NCBI RefSeq assembly: GCF_021018805.1
Contig: NC_086248.1
Coordinates: 23,382,922 to 23,446,921, forward strand
Length of the DNA: 64,000 nt
DNA from: Prinia subflava
Taxonomy: Eukaryota > Chordata > Aves > Passeriformes > Cisticolidae
Direction of reading: 5' to 3'
The notes below the pieces were generated by a model that saw only the letters and a program-made list of their open reading frames with translations, did not search any database and was not told where the DNA came from. A program made the position numbers and the translations under genes. Of this stretch, positions 41,801 to 51,233 are shown piece after piece; the first letter of the stretch is position 1; each line of letters starts with the position of its first letter.

Positions 41801-44800
41801 TTCTTACTTACTAATTATTCAGGAGTACTTTTTTCCTCTGATGTTTTTGTCCGATTCATTGGGTCATCTTGGTTTGGGTTTATTTGGGATTTTTTTCCCC
41901 CCTGCTCATCCTGCTGAATATCAATGCAGTTCAATAAAGGTAGCAGGAATCTCACACTCCTGCTGTCAGTCCTGAACTTGCAGGTCTCAGTCTGGCTTCA
42001 CAGTTTATGCTCACTATTATTAAGCTTACTTGGAAGTAATTTAATTATTTGTATTGTATATATTCTAGTAGAGTCTGGATTTTCCATCCACAAGGACTAT
42101 TGTTTCCTTATTATATAAAGCTATTATACTTTACATAATCTTTCGTGCACAGTACTCTACCCTCACTTGTACATCCTCTTCTGTCATTTCTGGTAATCTG
42201 GTAACATTGCCCATTCCTGCAAGCCCACAAGAAACAGGAAGGATTGATTTCTTGGTGCCAGTAATTCTTGTAATGTCTTCATATTTAGGTTCCTCATGTT
42301 GGTACAGAGGCACTTCTGAATCTTGCCCTCACAATGAATTTTAGCTACATCCACCTCATGTTACATCCATCTGAACAAGTTGCTTTTTCTGACTTTCAGT
42401 CTTGCCCAACTGCCAGTTGAAACAGTCTCAAATTTTTCAGTTTTTGTGGCCAGCACCCTGGCCCAATGATGATCCAGGTGCATCCCATTTCTCACTTCAA
42501 AACATCCCCTATCTCCTGAGCTGTATCCTCCTTACACTGTGCCCCTTGTGCATGCATGGGGGCACTGATCTCTGTGTGCATGTAAGTCCTTGCACAAGGG
42601 ATTGGCAATATTCCTAGGAGCTCTACTCCTCAAGTGCAGGCTTGTTTCCTGGCTGCAGGCTTCAGTCTGGACTTCACAGCATCCCCTCCACGCTTGCTCA
42701 CATCCCCAGTACTGGCAGGTAGTGGTGGTGCTCCTCCACTGCTGCCCGGGGCAATCCTGCGATCAGCCTCTGCCGGCCTGGGATGTTTGCCTTCCTGTCT
42801 AGTGCTGCTCTGCTCTACTGCTGCTTTATTTGGTTAGAGCAAGTTGTGAAATAGCTTCCTGTCAGCTCAGCTTGGGATGATGGAAAGCATGAAGCTGAGA
42901 AACAACACAGCACTTAAATTTATGTTTGTTTTGCTGTTTGATTGTTAATTTGATGTACAAAGTAAATGGAAGTGGAGAGACAGGATTTCTTTCTTTGAAG
43001 AGGAGATAGTTTACAAACTGCTTTGATAACTGAACACTGAAGTCTAGACTAATGCAAGTTTAAGAATGGAGAAAGAATCTACAGTTCAGAGGAGTGTTTC
43101 TCCTGTCATGGTTTGCCTGTAAAACTATACAAACAACACCACACAATGTTCTCTTACTGAAGAGACGTATTTTTACACATTTGAAGTGCTAGTTACTTAG
43201 AATAAATGCACATTATTCAGATTTCATTTTCCTGTGATATCACTATCAATTTATCACAAACATTACTGTAATCTGTTAAAACAGGAGAGATTTAGGGGCT
43301 CTTTAAGTGGACACAACTAAGTCAGTTTGTCCGTTCTTAATTTTGAAGGACTTTGGCAACAGTTACATTGCAGTAGAAGAGCCAGTGTAGGAGGTTGAAA
43401 TCTGAGCTACTTTATTGCTGTCATATTTAAAGTGCATATAAAAATAGACTTCATTGGTAATTGAAAACTGGAATATCTGTTTAAGTGTAACACTGCTGTC
43501 ACAACTTTCTTAAGGGACAAGGCAAATAATTGGAGTGGTGGAATGAATGTACGTGGTTCAGAAGGGGAAGGTGGTCTGAGGATGGTTTGTCCCTTCTCAG
43601 TTACAGATATGTTGGTGTTTCAGAGCTTCTCTACTCCCTCCATTTCCTGGTAATACTGGTAATTCCAAAGAGAATTAATTGGCTTTTGAAGGTGAGGAGT
43701 TGAGAACTGGTAGAATTTTGCGGGAGCCCTAAATATTGGTTTGCAGTTAAAAATTCTGTGGATTCAGGTCCTTTCCTGGAGGCTGTTGCATCTCATTTGT
43801 TAATCCCAATGCTGCAGTGATTCCCCCTCTGAAGCCCTGTGTTAATGTAAATCCTGTCCCACCGAAGGAGGGGTACAGTGTCACAGCTCAAGAACAAAAA
43901 TGCTCAGTCCACTTTATTATTTTCAATGCCTTCCTTCTGCTGTGCTTGGTAACTAGAAGCATTATAAACATTCTGTGCTTGTATCTGTTATTTAGTTAGA
44001 TAGAAAGTTTTATTAGGAAATTATCTCCCACAGGAAAGTCAGTCCATTTGGCTCCCACACAAGTTGTTAGTGTGCATTTAATTCAAATTGTACAGGGTTC
44101 TTGACTAATGCTGTCCCCAACATAATGTTTGCTTGTAATGCATGATTTGCATTTCTGTTTTGTCTCTTGTAGAAAAGTTCAGGTTTGCTTGTTCCTGCTG
44201 TTAATTATAACAAATTCTGGCAAGTTTAGGAATCTGAAAAACCTGTCAGATGTTGGCCTTAAGGGCTAGTGTCCCTGAAATTGAATGTAATTTGTGCATA
44301 ATAAATTGCTTCAATAAGATTTTGTTTCTTAGCTTAATTACATAAGTCTTCTGGGAGTTAAGCTAATGTGAAATTAAGGGTCATGGGACCACCACAAACC
44401 TTTGAATGTTATGGTAATCAAATCCAGCTGTTTCTTCTCACAATCAGCCTCCAATATCTCGTCCTTATCCAATGCTGTTCTTACGTGATTGCTGTAACAC
44501 TGTAGATTGGAGGAAGAAAAGTTGGGTTAGTTGCATTAAACACTGACATGAATTGGATAATTTAAAACTAGTAAGATTACCTGACTTGGTTGACTGCATG
44601 CATTACAGTGTCATCTGCAGATGTCCTGAATACCCAGGCTTTGGATAAAAGGATGTCAAATCGATCTGTGGGAATCATGACCTTCCCCAGGACAGCACTG
44701 AAGCAGCAGATCACACAGCCCTGAGTGAGGCTGAACTAAGTCAGACTCAAAAGGGAGGGTGAGGTTGTTGGGGAAAGCACCGGGATTTACAAAGGTGGGA

Positions 44801-47800
44801 AATAATGACAAAAGTTTAGGACCTTCACATATGGGGATTCAGTTTAGAGTGGCTGAAGAAGACCAGAGTGGGAAGTGGTAAGAATCAGCTTGCCCTGGAA
44901 CTTGGGCCTAAGGTGGAAAGCCAGCAGCAACACTCTGATATTTGAGGAGGGAATTTTGTTGTCTAAGTAGAATTGTAGAATTGCTACACTCCAGCTTTGG
45001 TGGAGGAGGGTGTTTCTTTTGAAATACTTATGTCTTGAGTTTTGATTGGTTATATAAGTCTTTAATAATTTATATCTGAGTTATAAGTAACATCAGTAAA
45101 GACTTGTTTGTTCCTATGCAGAACAGCCCATGTGCTATGAAGAAAAAGAAATATACACTATACAATGCACAGAATGTTTTAAGTATCTCTTAAAGCTGGA
45201 TCTTCAGCTCTAACTGAATATGTATACCACAGATGCTTTTTATAGGAGTCTAGTACAGAAAAAGACCAGATCATCTGGCTTCCAGGCATTTGTTTTCTAG
45301 ATACAGTTTTGCATATTAGTAGAATGTTCCACTTAATAGGTAATGCCACTCAAAAGAGGATTTGTACATCATGAACATTATAAGCATTTAAGACATGGAT
45401 GATACATCTGTCATTTTAAGATATTAATAGTACACTTTCATGTGCTCATATAGTCAATAACCTTCATGTAGTGGCCTGGATAGTATCCTTAGGGAAACAG
45501 CCCTGCAAATTCCTTTTTTCACATTTAAGCAAGAGAAAAAAATTCTTTTCAATAACACAGATTTCTCTGTGGTTGGTAAAAGCAATGCACATAAACCTGA
45601 AGAAAATGTCTACATGTACCATCATTCCAGACTCCAAGTCCTTAACTTGCCACCTTATACACTTAACTGCCATCTAATAGCTGTGGCTAGGAGAAGGTTC
45701 TACCAGAAACCTCTTGGCAGCAGCTGTGTTTGCTGCTCCATGGCCAAGAGAGGGACTCATGCCTGGATGGAGCCCTCATCCAGCTCTTCAGCTGATGCTG
45801 TGTGGCCATGTTGCTCCTTTTACATGTGGTTTGCTGAAGGGCTCTGTGCACGGCGTCCAGACAGAACCACACACAGCACCTTACGGATTTCTACATCCAA
45901 GCACCTCAGGGATCTCTTTATCTCTTTTCCTTCCCACCCCTCTGCAAGCACACACATATATTTGCATGAACAGGCTTTTAAAATTCCTTAAGGCAATTTC
46001 TAGTATGTGATAAGGACTGTTTTTACAGCAGAGTCCTTACAAATCAATAAACCTGTAAAGATGAAAAACCAATAGGGGGATATCTGCTTTGGCAGACAAC
46101 AATAAAGATGTACATGCTGTAACAATTTATTTGCACATTCATTCCTCCAGATACCCCTTACAGTTACAGGTCAAAGTCTTCCATGCATCTGCACTGCTGT
46201 CCAAAAAATGTCAACAACCTAAAGGGACCACCCAGCCTGTGTTACATTTGTTGTCTGTATGTATTGTGGGAAGGCACTTCTGGTCCCTTTGCAAAATAGC
46301 AAATTTCCGAGGACTTGTATCCTCACATTGTGCAAATATCTCTGTCCAGGGATACTGTGGTTACTGCAGTACCCCTTGCTACTGATAAATGCAAATGGTT
46401 ACCCATACACAGTGCGCAGGATTTCACATTTACAACATGCTGTATAGTACAGTAATCATGCCCAATATTTTTACCACTTGTTAGTTGTAAGAAATCCCAC
46501 AAGGCCATTTGAGTAATGGAGTTTTGTTTGTTCTTAATGCTTGCTTGGTAAGTTTGTCTAGGGACAAATTGAGGAAATGGGGGGTGGGGGGAGCAGAAGG
46601 GAGGCAGTTTGCAACAGGGCTGTCTTGAGCTATGGGAGACAGAAGAAAAATGAAGGGATACCAAATGGCAAGCAGCATTTTGTTCTGCGTATTCTGCCCT
46701 ATTCCACTTTTTAATTATAGGTTATTGCTTAAATTAAGCATACTATCTCCTGGAGATGCTTTGGGAAATCACTGTAATTCCAATTTTGTCATCCAGCAGC
46801 AAAGAAAATTTAGATTTGAAAAAGGACAAGCAAAGAGGACTACTAACTTTAAACAAAATTGTAGGATGGATAACTTTATGACATCAAAGTTACTGCATCT
46901 GACACTATTGAATGAGTAGACTGCTGCTAAGGTAGAGGGTAATGTTTTCAAGCACACCCTTTTACTGTTAGCAAGGTGTGTTTTAGGACAATTCTTCCAT
47001 GTTGTACATGATAGTGGTCCATCATTTCAAGTGTGTAGGCCAGTTCAGTGGAATGCTCAGGATCTGAACATAAGGAGGGAAGGTTTTTGAGCACTGAAGT
47101 TAGGCTTCCAAGGCACTTACAGTCACATTTTTTGGTGTATTCGTAACTCAGTGTTTTTGTAACTCAGTCATGTTGTTTTGCTCTCTTTTTAGAGTTTCTT
47201 TGTAAGGAATGCCCAAGAGTTCATATTTTCATTGACCGAATTGAACTGAAGGACATTCCTGAAGAGCAGATGTATATGAGAAGGTGGCTTCATGAACGTT
47301 TTGAAATAAAGGATAAGTAAGTAGAAATATGTAGAACTTTCTGTTTCAAGAGTCTGTCTTGTTTATTTTGTGTTAACAAATATACCCAGGCTTTTTGTGT
47401 TAGCAGCAGTGCCAGCTGTAGGGCTCTCTGAAGAGGGGTGATGGTCCTATTAATACAATACAATACAATATAATATAATATAATATAATATAATATAATA
47501 TAATATAATATAATATAATATAATATAATATAATATAATATAATATAATATAATATAATATAATATAATATAATATAATATAATATAATATAATATAATA
47601 TAATATAATATAATATAATATAATATAATATAATATAATATAATGGTAAATATAACATATAATACAATATAATATAACCCTGTGGTTAAACCTTTTGCTC
47701 AGGAGGTTGGGATTCCTTGGGGTTTGACCTTCTTTAGATTGAAGAAGTGTGAGTCCATGTTCCAGGCAAGACTCATGTTAATCTGAATACTCCATTCATC

Positions 47801-49431
47801 TTCTCGTAGTTAAGTCCTGTGCAGGAATGTAAGATGCCTGTGGTAGGCAAGCAAAAAAACCAGTGTGATTCTGCCCTTGTAATCAGTGTTAAGTTGGAGT
47901 GATAGAGGGGCAGGTCTTGTTCTAATCTCTTCTGCCAAAATTGTTTACGAATCTTTCATCCAGACAGCAACTGGATAAAAACACAGCTAACCCCAAAATT
48001 CCTACCTTCACTGGGTAAATGAGGTGAGGCAGAAGTTTCATTTGCTCAGTTTTGAATTATGGCAAAAGTAAAGTGCCTGGCTTCTTCCAGCATCTCCAGA
48101 TAAGGTCCCTAGTGAGTATAAGCAGCAGGTCCTGGGGAACCTTGTTCTCCAGAAGGACTTTGTTCCTAAATGTAGGATTTAAGTATTGTTTGAGAGATGA
48201 TGGTTTAATTTGCCAGATCTGACTGAAGTCCTGCTTAAGGGAGCTGAATCTGTTTACTTTCTAAATCCTTGAATACTTTGAGTGAGATAGAAATTTCCCT
48301 GGGTCTGCAGTTCTGTTCTGCTTTAATATTGTTCTGCCAGTTTCACACTCCATGAAAGTAAAAAATGTATTCATTTCTCCTGAGAATTTTGAATTCATAT
48401 AGAAGTTAACATGACTGTCTGTAAACATGGCACTCTTACTAAAGTGTCTTAGACATTAGGATCACTGAGAAGTTTTTCTTTTCTTTACTTTTGAAAGATA
48501 GAAAGTCCGAATTTAATTTAAATAGATAAGGAGCTGATACATAAATGTCTGTTCCTTTAGTTAAAGATGAACAAAACTGAATCATCCATGTGTCATTCTA
48601 AGCTCCTGTTCACTGGAACATTTTTCCTGGGACCAAAGCAGTCCGTCAATCAATTTTAGAGATAGTTAAAACAAAACCTCAGAATTTCCAGACCCATTTA
48701 TTTCTGTTTTTGAAAACTAGGAGGAAAGAAGTTACTACTAAGCCAGTGATGTAGCATCTTACTCTTTCAAATTTATCTTCCAATATATTCAGTGTCTTGT
48801 TAGCCTTTGTTATTTATTAGTTTATTTTATGAAGATACTTCCTCCTCCTCCTCCTTTGGTGCTCAGTGTATTGTTTCATCCTACAATATTGTCCAGTGCT
48901 CCGGGCTTTTCTGCGAAATGTTGAATGAAAACAATTCTTGTCAACTTTTATATTCACTGTTGCAATTGGTCCACAAGGAAAATATGGCCTTAATGCTTGC
49001 AAGGGTTCAGGCTGAGTATTTTGATGTGCATGATATTCGTAAGGTGTACTCATTGTTTGAACTTGTTACAGAGGAGCTGCTACGTATCATGAGATCATTT
49101 GTTAAAAATGTTTGGTTAGAAGCAGTTACTGGATGAAAGTAAGATTGCTTAAAATGTCTTAAGCTACTGTCTGACTTTGACCATCTCCTTTTTCTCTGCT
49201 TATAGGTTACTAATAGAATTTTATGATGCAAAGGATTCTAAAAGAAGAAATAAGTTCCCTGGGAAAAGTGTTCATTCCAAACTAAGCCTCAAGAAAACTT
49301 TGCCATCATTGCTGTTTTTAGGTGGCCTGACTGCTAGTATGCTTCTGACAGAATCTGGAAGGAAACTCTATGTAAAAACATGGATATATGGAACTTTAAT
49401 TGGCTGCCTGTGGGTTAGCATTAAACCATAA
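11776..49431 (+). CDS. AGPAT5: AGPAT5, 1-acylglycerol-3-phosphate O-acyltransferase 5 (exons 2-8 of a split gene; exon 1 outside window)
   Basis: Family knowledge: this membrane enzyme transfers an acyl chain from acyl-CoA to the sn-2 hydroxyl of lysophosphatidic acid, giving phosphatidic acid for glycerolipid synthesis; the mammalian protein is reported in ER and mitochondria. Seen: seven exons join without frame breaks into 292 residues plus TAA. With V at 11776 as local residue 1, NHQCTVD (NHX4D, catalytic His and Asp) is at 19-25, GGVYVKR at 64-70, FPEGTR at 98-103 and LTPR at 131-134. The C-terminus has two hydrophobic stretches, about 249-265 and 277-289, consistent with membrane anchoring. 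The order matches my recollection of human AGPAT5 throughout, including WLHERFEIKDK and the C-terminal WIYGTL. Recalled human length is about 364, so about 72 residues including the start are missing from the 5' end. All introns are GT-AG. No disabling change is visible. AGPAT5 rather than AGPAT1-4 is supported across the whole length. Confidence 0.97.
11846..12058 (+). other. AGPAT5: AGPAT5 intron 2 (213 bp)
   Basis: A short GT-AG intron that interrupts the NHX4D catalytic motif inside its Val codon. It contains no feature beyond the splice sites and a pyrimidine-rich 3' end (TTTTGTCGTTGCAG). Confidence 0.9.
12059..12174 (+). CDS. AGPAT5: AGPAT5 exon 3
   Basis: A 116-nt exon after TTGCAG, ending CAG|GTAAGC. 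With the carried base it gives 39 codons, starting VDWIIADMLAIRQNALGH and ending WLPLYGWYFSQ. It supplies the Asp that completes NHX4D and is among the most conserved parts of the family. It lies only 213 bp after exon 2, the shortest intron visible in the gene. It ends in phase 0. Confidence 0.97.
12175..17279 (+). other. AGPAT5: AGPAT5 intron 3
   Basis: A 5,105-bp intron with a GTAAGC donor and a TTTTTTTTCTCTCTGATAG acceptor. It holds a purine-rich then C-rich low-complexity patch at 13214-13291 and an AT-rich TATATA patch at 14182-14213. I see no exon or recognisable transposon in the rest. Confidence 0.85.
13214..13291. repeat. Low-complexity A/G-rich to C/A-rich patch
   Basis: Runs of AAAGAAAAGAAAAAAG are followed by ACCCACACCCCCCG and a short CA dinucleotide run. 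Simple low-complexity DNA, with open frames of no meaning on both strands. Confidence 0.8.
17280..17369 (+). CDS. AGPAT5: AGPAT5 exon 4
   Basis: A 90-nt exon of exactly 30 codons between CTGATAG and the donor CCA|GTAAGC. It reads HGGVYVKRSAKFNEKEMREK then LRAQMKAETP. GGVYVKR is acyltransferase block II, whose basic residue is thought to help bind the phosphate of the acceptor. The LRAQMKAETP end differs from the human sequence I recall, in a stretch expected to be a variable loop. Both splice phases are 0, so skipping this exon would keep the frame but remove block II. Confidence 0.96.
17370..24543 (+). other. AGPAT5: AGPAT5 intron 4
   Basis: A 7,174-bp intron, GTAAGC to TTTAATTTCACAG. It contains a small AAT-rich patch near 21105-21127 and an isolated tRNA A-box-like string at 17929-17939. 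I recognise no exon or clear transposon in it. Confidence 0.85.
24544..24634 (+). CDS. AGPAT5: AGPAT5 exon 5
   Basis: A 91-nt exon after TTTCACAG, ending AAG|GTAGGC. It gives 30 codons plus one base, starting MYLVIFPEGTRYNPEIP and ending DSQSFAEKE. FPEGTR is block III, the conserved Glu-Gly-Thr-Arg element that binds the lysophosphatidate head group in this family. The segment after NPE is more diverged than the motif itself. The final G joins GA of exon 6 to make the Gly of GLAILKHVLTPR. Confidence 0.97.
25960..26420. other. GC-rich, CpG-bearing intronic block
   Basis: About 460 bp stand out sharply from AT-rich intron on both sides, with many CpG dinucleotides (for example CCCCGGTGTCCCCGCGTGC and GCCGTGGCCGCGGGCC). 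Open frames run through it on both strands, but none resembles a known protein; GC-rich DNA has few stop codons by chance. It could be an intronic CpG island, a remnant of a GC-rich transposon or a regulatory element. No promoter motif is clear enough to call. Confidence 0.6.
28700..28790 (-). mobile_element. CR1 LINE 3'-end fragment
   Basis: The + strand reads CATAGAATCATAGAAT, then GTTGGAAAGGACCCATCAG and GGCCCTGCACAGGATACCCC. The reverse complement is the usual avian CR1 3' end, with the ATTCTATG-type octamer repeat closing the element. It is short and 5'-truncated, as most CR1 copies are. Confidence 0.85.
30048..30075 (+). repeat. Short perfect hairpin (11-bp stem, 6-nt loop)
   Basis: TGTACTTGAAA and TTTCAAGTACA flank the loop GCTGAG, in the transcribed intron 5. 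A G:T pair could extend the stem by one. No flanking complementarity is long enough to suggest a microRNA precursor. Confidence 0.6.
32961..33122 (+). CDS. AGPAT5: AGPAT5 exon 6
   Basis: A 162-nt exon after TTTCCCCTCTAG, ending ACAG|GTGAGT. It contains LAILKHVLTPRVKATHVAID (block IV with its conserved Pro), then DYLDAVYDVTVAYEG and a hydrophilic stretch ending LAPSMT. The region after AYEG (TVDHKGQRKLAP) is the least conserved part against the human protein I recall. The last G is shared with the Glu codon of exon 7. Confidence 0.97.
37694..37756 (+). mobile_element. CR1 LINE 3'-end fragment
   Basis: GGGGATTGGTCTCCAGAGGC, then CCTTTAAACCCTAAGAATTC and TGTGATTCTATGATATTCTA. This is the standard CR1 3' end (gacctccagaggtcccttccaaccc, ending in ATTCTATG units) with moderate decay and a very short length. 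Confidence 0.8.
39623..39649. repeat. TA dinucleotide run
   Basis: A short (TA)n tract with one C interruption, abutting the 3' end of the old LINE remnant. It may have grown from the element's terminal simple repeat. Confidence 0.8.
39660..40860 (-). mobile_element. Ancient CR1/L3-like LINE remnant: partial reverse transcriptase and 3' region
   Basis: On the minus strand 40512-40381 has 43 uninterrupted codons reading FCKGKSCPINLLDLYNS, then VKDQGDKGDSLDMIFLNF and HKASDRVP. This is the finger-to-palm stretch of CR1-clade RT (consensus form GFRKGKSCLTNLLEF ... VDVVYLDFSKAFDTVPH). The motif A catalytic Asp is Asn here (LNF for LDF). Upstream DNA near 40765-40580 resembles the SPGPDGIHP and NYRPVSLTS blocks, with frameshifts. 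Near 39840-39690 the 3' part (CTGTGTGCACTTCTGGTCTC and following) matches the CR1/L3 3' region. The FADD block is missing or unrecognisable. The element is dead. Confidence 0.8.
41399..41692 (-). mobile_element. CR1 LINE 3' end, about 290 bp
   Basis: The reverse complement reads as a textbook avian CR1 3' terminus: ACTGATGACAGGACAAGGGA and GCCTCAAGCTGCATCACAGG, then GGCTGGATATTAGGAGAAC, TTTCTTCACTGAAAAAGTGG, and at the end TTTCCAACTTTAATGATTC TATGA. It is well preserved and so younger than the neighbouring RT remnant. The two lie in the same orientation, but each has its own 3' end, so they are separate insertions. Confidence 0.93.
46578..46610 (+). repeat. G-rich tract with quadruplex potential
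   Basis: GGGGGGTGGGGGGAG is followed by AGAAGGGAGG, giving four G runs within about 30 bases of the transcribed strand of intron 6. This is a sequence-level prediction only. Confidence 0.5.
47193..47316 (+). CDS. AGPAT5: AGPAT5 exon 7
   Basis: A 124-nt exon after TCTCTTTTTAG, with donor GATAA|GTAAGT. It encodes EFLCKECPRVHIFIDRIELK, then DIPEEQMYMRRWLHERFEIKD and the first two bases of a Lys codon. The RRWLHERFEIKDK block is near-identical to the vertebrate AGPAT5 sequence I recall. It follows the longest intron in the window, 14,070 bp. A pentanucleotide array begins about 136 bp past its donor site. Confidence 0.97.
47317..49205 (+). other. AGPAT5: AGPAT5 intron 7
   Basis: A 1,889-bp intron, GTAAGT to TTCTCTGCTTATAG. 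Its first 350 bp are dominated by an AATAT pentanucleotide array. A short TCC run lies at 48838-48855. Nothing else is recognisable. Confidence 0.9.
47452..47644. repeat. (AATAT)n pentanucleotide microsatellite
   Basis: Three AATAC units pass into about 35 uninterrupted AATAT units. A degenerate tail (TATAACATATAATACAATATAAT) continues to about 47678. The AATAC units at one edge suggest the older form, and the pure core suggests recent expansion. A 125-codon minus-strand frame of YYIIL repeats here is only a translation of the array. Confidence 0.97.
49206..49431 (+). CDS. AGPAT5: AGPAT5 exon 8 (terminal coding exon, with stop)
   Basis: The last coding exon follows TCTGCTTATAG. Its first base completes the Lys codon; 74 more codons and TAA (49429-49431) follow. 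It reads LLIEFYDAKDSKRRNKFPGK at the start and WIYGTLIGCLWVSIKP at the end. Two hydrophobic segments separated by GRKLYVKT could form a C-terminal membrane hairpin or two anchors. The terminal residues differ only slightly from the human ending I recall. Confidence 0.97.
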
Positions 49432-49520
49432 GCAGATGTTAGTCTCCAATCAGTGAAATGTGCAGTCTTTTCTTGCACATTGCACCAATTTTTTTCCTGA
49501 CTTTATAGACAAAAAGTGTA

Positions 49521-49526
49521 AATAAA
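49521..49526 (+). promoter_or_regulatory. AGPAT5: Proximal poly(A) signal AATAAA
   Basis: A canonical AATAAA in GTGTAAATAAAGCC. A TGTGTGGTTGGTCTGGGG stretch lies about 45-65 bp downstream, a good GU-rich downstream element. Cleavage would be expected about 10-30 bp after the hexamer. Confidence 0.7.
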
Positions 49527-49595
49527 GCCTTATTGATCAAATATTGGAAATAATAGATTTTATGACTTAAGCCTCTGTGTGGTTGGTCTGGGGAA

Positions 49596-49601
49596 AATAA
49601 A
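49596..49601 (+). promoter_or_regulatory. AGPAT5: Second poly(A) signal AATAAA
   Basis: AATAAA 70 bp after the proximal signal and just after its GT-rich element. It could serve as a nearby alternative site; no strong GT-rich element follows at once. Confidence 0.4.
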
Positions 49602-49990
49602 TGTAGATTTTCAAATTTGCTACTGATTTTTGCTGGAATAATGACAGATAAACCAAGTCATATGATAAATTGCTTTCCCCATGAACTAACATCTATCTCT
49701 CTGCAGATCTGAAGAAGTATGAGTTATGCATAAGGGTGTCTTATGTGGACCTGTGAATGTATTTACAGAGATTAATTTAGGGTATATATTTATTCTTCTG
49801 ATATTCATGTTGAATTTTTGTTACTCTTTGGTGCATTACAGCAGCTCAGTTGCATCTATCCCAGCTGTATCGCAACTAAAATCAAAACTTCTTTTTTTTT
49901 TTAAATTTTGCTCTTCAGTTTTCACTAAATACAGTGTTCTTTAAAAGGGACTGTGTAAGCTGGCAAATCATGAGATGTTACCAGAAGCAG

Positions 49991-49996
49991 AATAAA
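49991..49996 (+). promoter_or_regulatory. AGPAT5: Distal poly(A) signal candidate AATAAA
   Basis: AATAAA in GCAGAATAAAATATT, about 560 bp past the stop. A longer 3' UTR form is possible; support is positional only. Confidence 0.35.
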
Positions 49997-51208
49997 ATAT
50001 TATTGAGAACTATTGTTCATGGAGAAGCAGCTCTGTTTATCTAGTGCATGATTTTTGATTATATTGCAGTATTAGGTGATTATTTTACATATGCAAAACA
50101 TTAAATTGTACCAAGCAAACAGCTTACTTTGCGCACCTGGTATTTGTGCATAAAAGGAATGTGTGCAGTGTAAGGAAACGTGAAGTTTGTGTTTCTGGCC
50201 AGAACCCTTGTAGCCTCCCTTGTGTCTGCATTACCCCTCGCATCACGAGTGTTCAGCTGAGCTCACATTCCATGTGTATGTGCCATAAGCAGAAGTTTCC
50301 TGTTACCTCATGATTTTCTGGAAGCAAACCTTGTCGTTTGGGAAGCTCACAGAATCACTGTAACTTCAGGAGTGGTAATGAGGAACCTTCAGGTGTTCCT
50401 GCTAAATCTGGAGTGTGTGGCTTTCCCACAAATCTGATTTAGCCTGGTTGTTTCATAGACTGGCAGTCATCTCTATGCTTAGTATCCCACTAGATTATGA
50501 GTCATTGTAGGCCATGCAGACTGCACTTGGGTTGAAGTTATGGGGTTGATGTATATGATTTGCACAGTAGATGATAGTCACCGAAGTGCATAGCCTATCA
50601 GTATTTCACCTGCTTGAAAATATACTTTAAAAAGCAAAATCAACAAACCCTATGAAAGTCTGTGATTCCTAAGGCTGGTTGGTCTATTTGTTGGGGAAAG
50701 CCATTTCCTGATTCAAGGGAACGGTCTGTATTTATAGAAATGGGGTAGGAAAGAAGATGTATTTTATCTTCTTTCATTAAAGAATTGGACTCCCTGTATC
50801 AAAATTTAAAAAATAGAAAATATTTTTATATCACACTTGCAAGCTTTAAATGTGCATCTCTTTCTAGCTTTAGTACGATTTGTCTTGCTTTAGAGTCCAT
50901 TGTGAGTTAAACATCTCTTGAAATTATATCTCAGTTTTTTCAGATTCCACCATTGCCAGTTAATTAAGGGTTTTACTGTGTGAGGTTGGTTTTGTTTTGT
51001 CTTTTTTTAACAGATTGTTACAGAGGAATTACAGTTCCACCTTAAAATCATTCAGTACAACTTTCAGTTTGCAGTTCTGTGTCCTTCCATAATGGATTTT
51101 GTCACTGGAGTTATTTATATCAGTGATTGATTCAGGATATGTTGATGAACCATTTTAAAAACAATGACTGGGAACAATGTTGAAAAACAGTATTGTTATG
51201 AGGCTGTG

Positions 51209-51233
51209 AAAAAAAAAAAAAAAAAAAAAAAAA
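51209..51233 (+). repeat. 25-bp uninterrupted A tract
   Basis: A pure A run after GAGGCTGTG. No retroposon body, poly(A) signal just upstream or target-site duplication could be identified, so it is listed as a homopolymer only. Confidence 0.9.

Larger units (their letters stand above)
33123..47192 (+). other. AGPAT5: AGPAT5 intron 6
   Basis: A 14,070-bp intron, the longest visible, GTGAGT to CTCTCTTTTTAG. It collected several transposon fragments: a CR1 at 37694-37756 (+), a CR1/L3-like RT remnant at 39660-40860 (-) and a CR1 3' end at 41399-41692 (-). It also has a TA run at 39623-39649 and a G-rich stretch at 46578-46610. The GC-richer stretch at about 42640-42830 contains nothing I recognise. 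No additional coding exon is seen. Confidence 0.85.
49432..50000 (+). other. AGPAT5: AGPAT5 3' UTR, minimum extent
   Basis: Sequence directly after the stop codon, with no conserved coding potential. The first canonical poly(A) signal is 90 bp past the stop, followed at 49570-49592 by a GT-rich stretch expected of a downstream element. Further AATAAA signals at 49596 and 49991 allow longer forms, and others occur as far as 51427. The true end cannot be fixed without transcript data; the end given is the position just after the third signal. Confidence 0.6.

Noticed and set aside
47290..47667. 125-codon minus-strand frame rich in YYIIL
   Set aside because: It is the translation of the AATAT array and starts inside AGPAT5 exon 7 on the opposite strand.
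48807..49136. 109-codon + strand frame just before the last AGPAT5 exon
   Set aside because: It lies inside intron 7, has no recognisable homology and is out of step with the confirmed exon 7-8 splice.
51209..51233. The 25-A tract as the tail of a processed pseudogene
   Set aside because: The sequence upstream has no coding similarity, no poly(A) signal at the right distance and no visible target-site duplication.
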